The notes under the pieces were generated by a model, which saw only the letters and a list, made by a program, of their open reading frames with translations, was not told the DNA's origin and made no database searches. A stretch of 64,000 bases of DNA from CAYUQT01 sp964596165 (GTDB lineage: Bacteria; Planctomycetota; Phycisphaerae; UBA1845; JAFGLZ01). Below, piece by piece: positions 43,515 through 51,626 of this stretch. The stretch covers positions 1-64,000 of the forward strand of contig CAZQTW010000016.1 of the NCBI GenBank assembly GCA_964596165.1, in the 5' to 3' direction. Each line of letters starts with the position of its first letter. Position 1 is the first letter of the stretch. Made by a program: the position numbers and the translations under genes.

Positions 43515-44495
43515 ATGATCCGCCGGTCCGTCGAGATCAGCCGCGAGGCGTGTCACCTCGCCGTTCGCGACGAGCAACTGGTCGTGCTGCGGCGGGGCGG
43601 ATGCCCGGAGGACGCCGCCCGAAGGATCCCGCTGGAGGACCTGGGCGTTCTGATGGTGGACCAGCGGGAGACGACGTACACGCACAGCGCCCTCGTCAAG
43701 CTGGCCGATCATGGCGCCGCCTTGGTGGTCTGCGGGGCGGACCACCTCCCCTGCGGCATGTTGCTGTCCCTCTCCACGAACACGGAATTGCTCGGGCGGC
43801 TCGACACGCAGCTCTCCGCCTCGAAACCTCGGCGCAAGCGGTTGTGGTCGGCGATCGTCGGCGCGAAGATACGCGCGCAGGCGGAGAACCTCACCCACGC
43901 GCCGGAGGTGCGGTCGCGGCTGCTCGCCATGTCGCGCCGGGTCAGGAGCGGCGACCCGGATAACCTGGAAGCCCAGGCCGCGCGAGCCTACTGGCCCGCG
44001 CTGTTCGACGGTGTGTCGGGAGTGCCGTCGCCGTTCCGACGACGCCCGGGCGAACGGGACGCGCCGCCGCCCAACAACCTGCTGGACTACGGATACGCCG
44101 CGTTACGGGCGGCGCTGGGGCGCGCCATTGTCTCGGCCGGGCTCCTGCCCGCGCTGGGGGTGCAGCACCGACAGCGGTCGAACCCGTTCTGCCTGGCGGA
44201 CGACCTGATAGAACCCCTTCGCCCGATGGTGGACGCCCGCGTGCGGATGCTGGCATCAAAGGGGCAAGTGGCGCTCGACCAGCCGACGAAGGCGGAGATC
44301 CTGCGTCTCCTGACCGACACCGTCCGCGTGGGCGACGCGGCCGGACCGTTGGGAGTCGCCGTTGTGCGGTACGTGGCCTCGTTCGTCCGGGTCTTGGCAG
44401 GCGAAGCCGAGGTGTTGGAAGTACCTGTTGCGGAAGCCGCATCGGCGGATTCTCCGTCGGAACCCGTAGAAGAGGATGATGATGGATGCACCTGA
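43515..44495 (+). CDS. cas1: CRISPR-associated integrase Cas1, type II
   Basis: 326 residues, slightly longer than usual. Catalytic positions for type II Cas1 are in place: Glu152 in NLEAQAARAYWP, His218 in LGVQHRQRSNPF and Glu233 in LADDLIEPLRP, the last two 15 residues apart as expected. NNLLDYGYAALRAALGRAIV precedes them. It inserts new spacers as a complex with Cas2. It starts 22 bases after cas9 with a strong AAAGGAGG, and its end overlaps cas2 by 10 bases. Confidence 0.96.
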   Translation: MIRRSVEISREACHLAVRDEQLVVLRRGGCPEDAARRIPLEDLGVLMVDQRETTYTHSALVKLADHGAALVVCGADHLPCGMLLSLSTNTELLGRLDTQLSASKPRRKRLWSAIVGAKIRAQAENLTHAPEVRSRLLAMSRRVRSGDPDNLEAQAARAYWPALFDGVSGVPSPFRRRPGERDAPPPNNLLDYGYAALRAALGRAIVSAGLLPALGVQHRQRSNPFCLADDLIEPLRPMVDARVRMLASKGQVALDQPTKAEILRLLTDTVRVGDAAGPLGVAVVRYVASFVRVLAGEAEVLEVPVAEAASADSPSEPVEEDDDGCT

Positions 44496-44815
44496 GCGGA
44501 TACCGTTTCATGTGGGTAGTGGCCATGTTCGACTTGCCGGTGGACTCGCCTTCAGCCCGGCGGCAGTACGCCCGCTTTCGCAAGGCGCTGCTGAAGGACG
44601 GCTTCGCAATGATGCAGTTCAGCGTTTATATACGCCACTGCGCCAGCCGCGAGAACGCGGAAGTTCACATGTCACGGGTGGAATATGCCGTCCCCCCGGA
44701 TGGACAGGTCCGGGTCCTGACGATCACGGACAAACAGTACGAACGGATGCGCGTCTTTTGGGGAAAAAGACGCAAACCGCCCGAGTCTCCGCCAGTGCAG
44801 CTAGAGCTTTTCTAG
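44486..44815 (+). CDS. cas2: CRISPR-associated protein Cas2
   Basis: 109 residues. The ferredoxin-like fold opens with WVVAMFDLPVDSPSARR, with conserved Asp16, then FRKALLKDGFAMMQFSVYIR and VRVLTITDKQYERM. It ends with the typical short tail PPVQLELF. An ATG at 44510 is an alternative start. It bridges two Cas1 dimers during spacer acquisition. No csn2 or cas4 follows, which places the locus in subtype II-C. Confidence 0.95.
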   Translation: MHLSGYRFMWVVAMFDLPVDSPSARRQYARFRKALLKDGFAMMQFSVYIRHCASRENAEVHMSRVEYAVPPDGQVRVLTITDKQYERMRVFWGKRRKPPESPPVQLELF

Positions 44816-44822
44816 GCATGGT

Positions 44823-44859
44823 CCCGCGCAACCCCCTTATCCCCTGGGGGTTGCGCGGG
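44823..44859. repeat. Perfect 14-bp hairpin between cas2 and the CRISPR repeat
   Basis: CCCGCGCAACCCCC (44823-44836) pairs fully with GGGGGTTGCGCGGG (44846-44859) around a 9-base loop. It starts 7 bases after the cas2 stop and ends 4 bases before the repeat. There is no T-run after it in either direction, so it is not a standard terminator. Each arm contains GTTGCG or its complement, the same six bases that open the CRISPR repeat. It could stop the cas operon mRNA, protect its end, or mark the old array boundary. Confidence 0.7.
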
Positions 44860-44863
44860 GAGT

Positions 44864-44899
44864 ATTGTAACCGACCGCAGCCCGCCAGCAACCCGCAAC
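44864..44899 (-). CRISPR. Single 36-nt CRISPR repeat, no array visible
   Basis: Read on the minus strand it opens with GTTGCGGGTTGCTGG and closes with GGTCGGTTACAAT, the GTTG...ACAAT form of type II-C repeats. It is 36 bases, the usual type II length. Its last 22 bases match the tracrRNA anti-repeat at 21 positions and its first six match fully. Only one copy exists: no second repeat lies within 200 bases on either side. The repeat itself contains TTGCTG, 16 bases, then TACAAT, a promoter-like arrangement firing into the spacer side. The array is missing, reduced or lost in assembly. Confidence 0.72.
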
Positions 44900-45398
44900 C
44901 GGCCCCAATGATGGCTCCCGGGACCTGGGGGGCGGAAGATCCCGACACCTGAAATCCTGAAGTGTCCTCTCGCCTCGTTTGGTATGGCGCCCCGAGTGCA
45001 CCGTGCGCGAGGCGACTTCCATCTCTGCTACCTCTCGTGGGTTCTCCAATGGGGGACAACGCGGGCAACGGAGGTACGTGGCGGATTATGCCGGGGCCCG
45101 AAGGGCCCGAACACGAGTAGCCGGGGACGGAGCGAAGCGCAGTCCCCGGGGATGCGAGATGTGCGAACGGGCAAGCCCCGAAGGGGCGCAACAGATGCAT
45201 CGGGCCCAGCGTCCCCGGTTGCCGTTCTATTGCGCCTCGCCGGGGCCCAAGCGAGCCCGCCGATTCCGTCACGCACCCCAGGCAATGTGCCGAAAGCGTT
45301 GCGCTGGACGCCGTCGACGTGGGGTGACATACTGTCTTCGGGATTGCCCGGGGGTGATCGCGAATCCGTGATGGGGGCGAGACGATAGGAGAGTTTGG
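44900..45398. other. Non-coding region beyond the CRISPR repeat with palindromes
   Basis: No supported gene. Two GC-rich palindromes stand out: GGGCCC-GAA-GGGCCC-type at about 45094-45108 and CCGGGGAC/GTCCCCGG (45121-45128 with 45142-45149). GAGCGAAGCG lies in the loop of the second. These look like REP-type elements. If the repeat at 44864 is read in crRNA direction, this region would be the leader side of the lost array. The last bases carry AGGAG before the next gene. Confidence 0.5.
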
Positions 45399-46877
45399 AT
45401 GCACGGCTCACGTCCCGATGGTCTGACTCGTCGACAGTTTATCGTGGGAAGCTCGCTGGCAGGGCCGCTGGCGGCGGGCTCGGTGCTTCGCATGTTGGAG
45501 TGCGCCGGGTCCCAAACCGCACGTGCGGTCGGGACCCGGAAGGCGCCCGCGACGGTGAAGGCGGTCTTTCTGTACCCGTTGCCGGAGGATTGCGACCAGG
45601 GAAAGGCCGAGGCCTCCTGGCAAGAACACCACTGGCATCCCTATCCGGGGAACCAATTCCGTCACGCGGAACAACAAGAGAAATTCACGCGAAAGATCGG
45701 CGAGATGGCCGAACGAATCGGGGTGCGGATCGACTTTGCCCCCAAGGCGCTGAAGGCCGACGCGGAGGTGAACGCGTACATCGCCCAGACCAAGCCGGCG
45801 CGGCCCGACGCGACGCTGATCCTGTGTCTGTCGTCTGCTTCAACGGAAAAGGCCCACAGGATCGTCCAACAGGTCGGCGCGCCGGGGATCGTCTACCTCC
45901 CGACGGGCGCGAACCATCACCTGCCGCCCGAGCGGTTGACCAAGGCCAAGGGGCTGCACTTCATTCACTCGATCGAGAACTGGGACGAGATCGAGCGTTC
46001 GCTGCGAGCGGTGCACGCCAAGAAGATGCTTTCGCAATCTCGCGTGGTGCGCGTGGGCGACTACGGCGGCGTCACGACGTCCGTATACGGCCGGCTCGGA
46101 ACGGAAATCGTGGCCATTCCCGCGGGTGAGTACAACAGCCTGTTCGACTCGATCCGCCCGGACGAGGAGATGAAGCGCGCGGCGATGCGGTTCAAGAGCG
46201 AGGCCGTCGAGGTCACCGATGTCGCGGACCACGCCTTCGTCGATGCCTTCCGGGCCTACAAGGCCGTCAACACGCTGCTCGAGCGGTACGACGCGGACGG
46301 CATCACGATCCTCTGTCTGATGCTTCAGCATCGCAAGCCGTGCGTGGGCTTTTCGATCAACAACGGCAACCTGACCGCGACGTGCGGTTGCGAGGACGAC
46401 CTGACCGCGACGATGACCCTGTTGCTGAACCGGTACCTCTTCGGTCGGCCGGGCTTCCAGCACAACTCGGAGTACGACGAGATTCGGAACCACTACTTCG
46501 CCACGCACTGCACGTGCGCGACGAAGCTGAACGGGCCGAGCGCGCCGGCCCAGCCGTACAAGATCCGTCCGTTCTTTCACCACCTGCCCAAGACGCCGGC
46601 GCTGGACGTGCAGTGGACGCCGAAAACGCCCGTGATTCTGTCGAAGATGCTCTCGGAGCGGGAGATTCGCTATTGGTGCGGGCGGGTGATCGAATCGCCG
46701 ACGTGCCCGCCGACCGGCGGCTGCGCGACGCGAGTCCTCGTCGACTTCGACGTGAACGACATCACCGGCGTCTATGTGGGCAGCCACCCGATTCTGTCGG
46801 TGGGCAGTCGAGACGACGCACGGTGTTACGGGATCTTCTCAAAGCTGTTCGAGGCAACAGGCGCGGCCAAGACGTGA
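45399..46877 (+). CDS. Tat-exported L-fucose/arabinose isomerase-like protein (paralogue)
   Basis: 492 residues. Twin-arginine signal LTRRQFIVGSSLAGPLAAGS at the N-terminus. C-terminal blocks CEDDLTATMTLLLNRYL and FATHCTCATKLNGP correspond to CEADLQSTITMLVMKYL and YIHCVASNKVFGP of the protein encoded at 19199-20635. The two are therefore one exported family, present twice in this window. Relation to fucose/arabinose isomerases is by resemblance of the metal-binding half and is moderate. The ATG follows AGGAG. Confidence 0.6.
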   Translation: MHGSRPDGLTRRQFIVGSSLAGPLAAGSVLRMLECAGSQTARAVGTRKAPATVKAVFLYPLPEDCDQGKAEASWQEHHWHPYPGNQFRHAEQQEKFTRKIGEMAERIGVRIDFAPKALKADAEVNAYIAQTKPARPDATLILCLSSASTEKAHRIVQQVGAPGIVYLPTGANHHLPPERLTKAKGLHFIHSIENWDEIERSLRAVHAKKMLSQSRVVRVGDYGGVTTSVYGRLGTEIVAIPAGEYNSLFDSIRPDEEMKRAAMRFKSEAVEVTDVADHAFVDAFRAYKAVNTLLERYDADGITILCLMLQHRKPCVGFSINNGNLTATCGCEDDLTATMTLLLNRYLFGRPGFQHNSEYDEIRNHYFATHCTCATKLNGPSAPAQPYKIRPFFHHLPKTPALDVQWTPKTPVILSKMLSEREIRYWCGRVIESPTCPPTGGCATRVLVDFDVNDITGVYVGSHPILSVGSRDDARCYGIFSKLFEATGAAKT

Positions 46878-47008
46878 CCGCGTGTGGGGTGTCGGACGTC
46901 CGGGCGGCGCGTTGGATGAAGCCCGACAAGACGGCCGGCGCAATGCCTCGGCCGGACGTTGGGACCACCCGTATCGTTCGGTCGATCCTGTTGTGGGTCG
47001 CCTCGGCG

Positions 47009-48379
47009 CTACACCTTGTCCGGTTCCGGGTGCGTCCATGGGGCGCGATAGGGACGGCGAAGGAGGCGGTTGGCCTCGTCGTCGCCGGGCACCAGCCCCT
47101 GGGCCGGATCGTAGGCGAGCGTGCGGCCCAGCTTCATGGACAGGTTGGCCAGGATGCACGAGATGCTTGAAATGCAGCCCTGTTCGATGTCGGCCACGGG
47201 GCGGCCTCTCGATGCGACATTTCGCAGGAAGTCCTTCATGTGCCAACGAATCGCCGAGGCGCAGTGTTGTTCGAGGCCCTTCTCGTCCTTATCCTCGGGG
47301 TACTTGTCGTGTTCGATGAGCGCCGTGCCCGAGGCGGCCGGCTCTCTCTTGCCCTGAGGGTAGTAGTCGTACTTGAAGACGCTGGCCTTCAACGTGCCCT
47401 TGTCGCCGTGGAACGTGGCGCTCCAGGGATACTCGGGATCGACGCCGTCGCCCCAGGTGCGGTGATTCCACACCACGTGTAGGTCGCCATAGTCGAAGAT
47501 GGCCGTCTGGGTGTCCGGGGTGTTCGCCTTGCCGGCCTTGTCGACCAGGATGCCGCCGGTCGAGGTGATCCGCTTGGGCCAGCCGAGGTCCATCATCCAG
47601 CGGACCATGTCGAACATGTGGATGCACATGTCGCCCATGATGCCGTTGCCGTACTCCATGAACGCCCGCCAGCCCCGGGGATGCGTCCACTCGCAGTAAG
47701 GCCGCATGGGGGCCGGACCGGTCCACATCTCGTAGTCGAGGGTGTCGGGCGGGGGTACGTCCGGCGGGTTGCCGCGGGCGCGCATGTGCCAGTAACAGCA
47801 TATGTCGACGTGCCGGATGGCCCCCAGTTTGCCCTCGCGGATGATGCGATCGCGAGCCTCGATGAGGTGGGGGGTGCTGCGCCGCTGCGTGCCGACCTGA
47901 ACGACGCGGCCATACTTGCGGGCGGCGGCGAGCATCGCCCGGCTTTCGACCACGTCCACGCTGGTCGGCTTCTGCACGTAGACGTCGGCGCCGGCCCTGA
48001 CCGCCTCGATCATGGGGAGGGCGTGCCAGTGGTCGGGCGTGGCGATGAGGACGATGTCCAGATCCTTTTCCGCGAGCATCTTTCGATAGTCGGTGTAGGT
48101 TCGGGGCCTCTTCTTCGAGACGTGGCGGGTGGCGGCGATGTCGGCGGCCTCGGCCAACATCCGCTTATCCACGTCGCAGATGGAGACGATCTCGACGGGG
48201 GCCACCTGGACCAATCGCCAGAGATCGCACTTGCCGTACCAGCCGCTGCCGATCAGACCGACACGCTTCTTCATGTCGGCCGTTTCATCGGCGAAACCCG
48301 CGCGGCCGGACAATACCAGCCCGCCCGCACCCCAAGCACCCATTCGGAGAAACGTTCGGCGATTCATGTGTGTATTCAT
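47009..48379 (-). CDS. Tat-exported Gfo/Idh/MocA family oxidoreductase
   Basis: 456 residues from the ATG at 48379. The signal has NRRTFLRMGAWGAGGLVLSG. The Rossmann motif is VGLIGSGWYGKCD, and the family's catalytic-loop motif is YVQKPTSVDVVES (in place of EKP). The C-terminal alpha/beta domain includes GGILVDKAGKANTPDTQ and CIHMFDM. These enzymes oxidise sugars or inositols with a tightly bound NAD(P). Exported forms are common in planctomycetes. It converges with the isomerase-like gene at 45399. Confidence 0.88.
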   Translation of the reverse strand: MNTHMNRRTFLRMGAWGAGGLVLSGRAGFADETADMKKRVGLIGSGWYGKCDLWRLVQVAPVEIVSICDVDKRMLAEAADIAATRHVSKKRPRTYTDYRKMLAEKDLDIVLIATPDHWHALPMIEAVRAGADVYVQKPTSVDVVESRAMLAAARKYGRVVQVGTQRRSTPHLIEARDRIIREGKLGAIRHVDICCYWHMRARGNPPDVPPPDTLDYEMWTGPAPMRPYCEWTHPRGWRAFMEYGNGIMGDMCIHMFDMVRWMMDLGWPKRITSTGGILVDKAGKANTPDTQTAIFDYGDLHVVWNHRTWGDGVDPEYPWSATFHGDKGTLKASVFKYDYYPQGKREPAASGTALIEHDKYPEDKDEKGLEQHCASAIRWHMKDFLRNVASRGRPVADIEQGCISSISCILANLSMKLGRTLAYDPAQGLVPGDDEANRLLRRPYRAPWTHPEPDKV

Positions 48380-48510
48380 ACCTGTGCCTATACACGCAAA
48401 ACCGACCGTCTTCAACCCGGAAAGGTGATCCGCCAAGGGGCAAGTTTCCCCTGCCCGCGCAAACGCGGAGCCTGTCGTCCGCCCTCCGCTTGCACACGCC
48501 ACCTGCGCTG

Positions 48511-49608
48511 CTACGTGACAATGAGCGAAGCGAGGATCGTCACGAGCAGATCCATGGTCATGGACACCCCGCGCTGGGCGTAGATCTGAAGCATCACCGG
48601 CTCGGTGATCTTCTGAAGGCGCTCGGAGGTCAGATGAGTGAGCAACAGGCCCACCAGGTCGACGGACGCCGTTCGGTACGGCAGCGGATCCTGATAGCTG
48701 TCGACGTGGCCATCATAGTATCCGATGTTGCCGCGCTTGGAGGGCAGGGTCTCCGTCAAGTTGAGGGCATTGCTCTCATTGCCGTGATAGGAGCCGAACA
48801 TGTCGAACAAGAGGGTGTGGATCGACTCGGCGGCCATCCACGCCCCTTCCAGGTTGTTGCGACCGCCGTCGTTGTAGTTCCCGGCGCAGTGGAAGTCCCA
48901 CTGTTCATCGATCATCATGTACATGCCGGCGGGCGCGTAGATCGCACTGAGTCGCATGATGGGGCCCGGCCAAAGCGGACCGCCGGCGTCGGGGTCCTTG
49001 AGCAGATCCACGTTGCTCAGGAGTTTGCGGCCCAGGAGCCCTCTGGAGTAGTTGAAGACGTTCTGCGACTTCCTCGAACCGTTGTGCCCGCCCGTCCCGA
49101 CGGGGGTGCGTTCAAACTCGGGGCATCGGTAGAGGTTGGCGAATCGTGTATAGGGGAACAGCGTTCCGTTCTGCACCTTGGCCTCGCTCGGCGTGCCAAT
49201 GTATTGGTCCCAATCCGACTCGAGCCAGAGCTTCTTCACCCCCGGATACCGTGGGTCGGGGTCATGTCCGGCCAGGTTTGGAATGAGCCATTGTTCGAAA
49301 TCGGCGAAGTACAGTTCGCTGTTCTGACCCGCCGGGCCGAGGTTGGGGTAAGCGGCCTCCACGCCGCACGCCCTGAACCCGACGCCGATGAACGGCGGCA
49401 CGTCATCGAAATCGCCTGCGTAGATCAGCATGGCCTTGGTTAGTTGGCTGAGCCGGGAGGCGCAGAGGGTCGAGCGGGCCTGCGCACGGGCCTTGCTCAG
49501 CGACGGCAAGAGGATCGAGATCAGCAAGGCGATGATCGCGACGACAACCAACAGTTCGATGAGGGTAAATCCGAGTCCCCTGCCGCATCTGCCGCGCGTC
49601 GGCCTCAT
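48511..49608 (-). CDS. Prepilin-type N-terminal methylation domain protein (H-X9-DG type)
   Basis: 365 residues from the ATG at 49608, which has AGAAGGAGG upstream. The N-terminus GFTLIELLVVVAIIALLISI is a type IV pilin-like cleavage/methylation signal with the essential Glu at +5. It is followed by LLPSLSKARAQAR. The C-terminus has GYYDGHVDSY, the DG-containing end of the planctomycete DUF1559-like family. It is probably a surface pseudopilin. A palindromic operator and a divergent TetR gene lie upstream. Confidence 0.85.
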   Translation of the reverse strand: MRPTRGRCGRGLGFTLIELLVVVAIIALLISILLPSLSKARAQARSTLCASRLSQLTKAMLIYAGDFDDVPPFIGVGFRACGVEAAYPNLGPAGQNSELYFADFEQWLIPNLAGHDPDPRYPGVKKLWLESDWDQYIGTPSEAKVQNGTLFPYTRFANLYRCPEFERTPVGTGGHNGSRKSQNVFNYSRGLLGRKLLSNVDLLKDPDAGGPLWPGPIMRLSAIYAPAGMYMMIDEQWDFHCAGNYNDGGRNNLEGAWMAAESIHTLLFDMFGSYHGNESNALNLTETLPSKRGNIGYYDGHVDSYQDPLPYRTASVDLVGLLLTHLTSERLQKITEPVMLQIYAQRGVSMTMDLLVTILASLIVT

Positions 49609-49663
49609 GATCGCCTCCTTCTGCGAGGGTCCACCGTGGCCTGTGGCCATCATATGTCATATG

Positions 49664-49693
49664 TGTACCGATTGGTACAGACTTAATGGTACA
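49664..49693. promoter_or_regulatory. Palindromic operator between the pseudopilin and TetR genes
   Basis: TGTACC-GATT-GGTACA (49664-49679) is a perfect 6-bp inverted repeat. A third half-site, GGTACA, lies at 49688-49693, 14 bases from the second. It sits 56 bases upstream of the pseudopilin start and 195 upstream of the TetR start. This is the place expected for a TetR site controlling the divergent pair. Confidence 0.55.
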
Positions 49694-49888
49694 AGCCCGT
49701 TCGTCCCCCGTCAAGGGGGCACGGGAATAATCCTCCTTGCCGCAAATGGCACGGGGGGTGGACGGTCCTCCGCCCAGGAGGCTGTCGAATCGCGGCCGGC
49801 CCGCGAGCCCCCCATGCAGCGTTCCAGGTTTCGCCACGCTATAATCCGCACCATCCGGTCGCTTCGGTGGAAGTCGAGGAGCAGACGC

Positions 49889-50536
49889 ATGCCCATATCC
49901 AGGTTTGACAGGATCGACCCCCAAATGCGCGCGGCGATCCTGGAGGCAGCCCGAGCCGAATTCGCCGAACACGGGTATGAGAGTTCGTCCTACAACCGCA
50001 TCATCGCCAATTCCCGATTGAGCAAGAGTTCCTTCTACTACTACTTTCACGGCAAGGAGGATCTCTACGTGACGGTCGTCAAGGACGCGATCGCGCGGTT
50101 TGCGGAGGCAGTCGGAGAGCCTAGAGAAGTGAACACCGCCAAAGCGTTCTGGAGCGAGTGCGCGCGATTGTTTCGTCTCTTCTATCATGCCGGACTGAAG
50201 AACCCGCTGCTGATCGGCGTCCTCAGGAGCGTCCTGGAACTGAAACCCGGCCAGATGGCCGAAGACCTGATGGCGCAGATCACCCTGAAGGACGTGCGGT
50301 GGTATGAAGGGATTATTCAGCGAGGTCAGGCCCTCGGTGCCGTGCGGACCGATGCGCCGCTCGACCTGATCATCGAGGTCTATCTGGCGGTGCTGGTGGC
50401 AAGGGTGAAGTGGAGCATGAAGCAGTTGCTCGACGGTGCGCCGCTCGACATCGAGGAAGATGTGGCCGACATCATCGACCTCCTCCGACGGATGGCGGCG
50501 CCGGCAAAGGCGAAAAAGAAGAAGGCACGAAAATAG
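49889..50536 (+). CDS. TetR/AcrR family transcriptional regulator
   Basis: 215 residues from the ATG at 49889, preceded by GAGGAG. The N-terminal helix-turn-helix is clear: AAILEAARAEFAEHGYESSS, then SRLSKSSFYYYFHGKEDLY. The C-terminal ligand domain is helical and the tail is lysine-rich (AKAKKKKARK). It is a likely repressor of itself and of the divergent pseudopilin gene through the GGTACA palindrome. Ligand unknown. Confidence 0.88.
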   Translation: MPISRFDRIDPQMRAAILEAARAEFAEHGYESSSYNRIIANSRLSKSSFYYYFHGKEDLYVTVVKDAIARFAEAVGEPREVNTAKAFWSECARLFRLFYHAGLKNPLLIGVLRSVLELKPGQMAEDLMAQITLKDVRWYEGIIQRGQALGAVRTDAPLDLIIEVYLAVLVARVKWSMKQLLDGAPLDIEEDVADIIDLLRRMAAPAKAKKKKARK

Positions 50537-50700
50537 CTCGTATCAGATCTGCGGCTCCACGGTTGTAACCCGTCCAACGGCAAGACCATCCGGCTCATTC
50601 TCGGACGAGGTCGGTAGGCCTTTTCCGCGTTGCCAACAGCGAATGCGGACGGTAGAGTGTCGGCACATACACGCTGGCGACCCGTCAAGGAGTGACGCAC

Positions 50701-51429
50701 ATGAGCAGGAGGCGCCGCCGAAAAGCCCACCGTTCAAGACGTTCCTTTCGACACGGTTTTCAGACCGACTCGCGGCTCCGATCATTGGCCTCTACTGATT
50801 CCACACTGGAACTGGTGACCTACGAGCTTACCGACGAACCGATGGAGGACCGTCGTTATCCTCTTATTGGGCCGGAGGACGAAGCCCTCGTTGAAGAGAT
50901 CTGTTCCCAACTGTGGGAGAAAGGCGCATCGTTCGTCGGGCCTCTGGAAGCACTCGTACAGAAGTACCCCGATATCCCGAGGCTATACAACTACTTGTCC
51001 GTGGCCTACAACGCCGCCGGCCTGACCGACAAGGTTAAGGACCTGATCCGTGAGACCTATCGCCGATTCCCCGACTACCTGTTTGGTATCACCAACTACG
51101 GGCATCTGTGCATTTCGGAAGGACATCCCGAGGAGGTCGCCCGGATTCTCAACGGCAAGTTCTCGATCCACAGCCTCTATCCCGATCGAAGGCGCTATCA
51201 CATGAGCGAAATGGCGGCCTTCGTGACACTAATGGCCCACTACTTCATAGCCATTCATGATTATGACATGGCGCTGACTCACCTGGACATGCTTCGCAGA
51301 CTGCCTTCACATTCCCCATCGGTGCGCCAGATGCAGGCTGCTTGGACCGGCGGCGAAAAGGGTCTATTGATCGACGGGCTGCTTGCGTTGCGCCGGTTGG
51401 GAATCGGCGGTAAGAGGGCAAGACGGTAG
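50701..51429 (+). CDS. TPR-like helical repeat protein
   Basis: 242 residues starting at an ATG preceded by AAGGAG. A very basic N-terminus (SRRRRRKAHRSRRSFRHG) leads to a helical region with tetratricopeptide-like units: LYNYLSVAYNAAGLTDKVKD, YLFGITNYGHLCISEGHPEE and HYFIAIHDYDMALTHLDMLR. No signal peptide or enzyme motif. Partner and role unknown; the basic start might touch nucleic acid. Confidence 0.65.
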   Translation: MSRRRRRKAHRSRRSFRHGFQTDSRLRSLASTDSTLELVTYELTDEPMEDRRYPLIGPEDEALVEEICSQLWEKGASFVGPLEALVQKYPDIPRLYNYLSVAYNAAGLTDKVKDLIRETYRRFPDYLFGITNYGHLCISEGHPEEVARILNGKFSIHSLYPDRRRYHMSEMAAFVTLMAHYFIAIHDYDMALTHLDMLRRLPSHSPSVRQMQAAWTGGEKGLLIDGLLALRRLGIGGKRARR

Positions 51430-51626
51430 GTGTTCCGCATCCGCGTCGCCCATGGGGCCTGCTTGAAGTCCCGTATCACCGTCGCAGCCCTATCACCGAT
51501 TGACAACGGCACGCCTCGCAACCAAGATCAGGAGTACAGGGTCCCCGGGCTTCAAGGAAACACCATCAGCAAGTGGGCGGGCGGATCCCCGCCGATCACC
51601 GCGCCGATCGTTGAGGAGACTCGAAC

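Noticed and set aside
45040..45400. Possible second CRISPR array or leader in the palindrome-rich region after cas2
   Set aside because: The palindromes there do not match the repeat at 44864-44899 and show no regular spacing.
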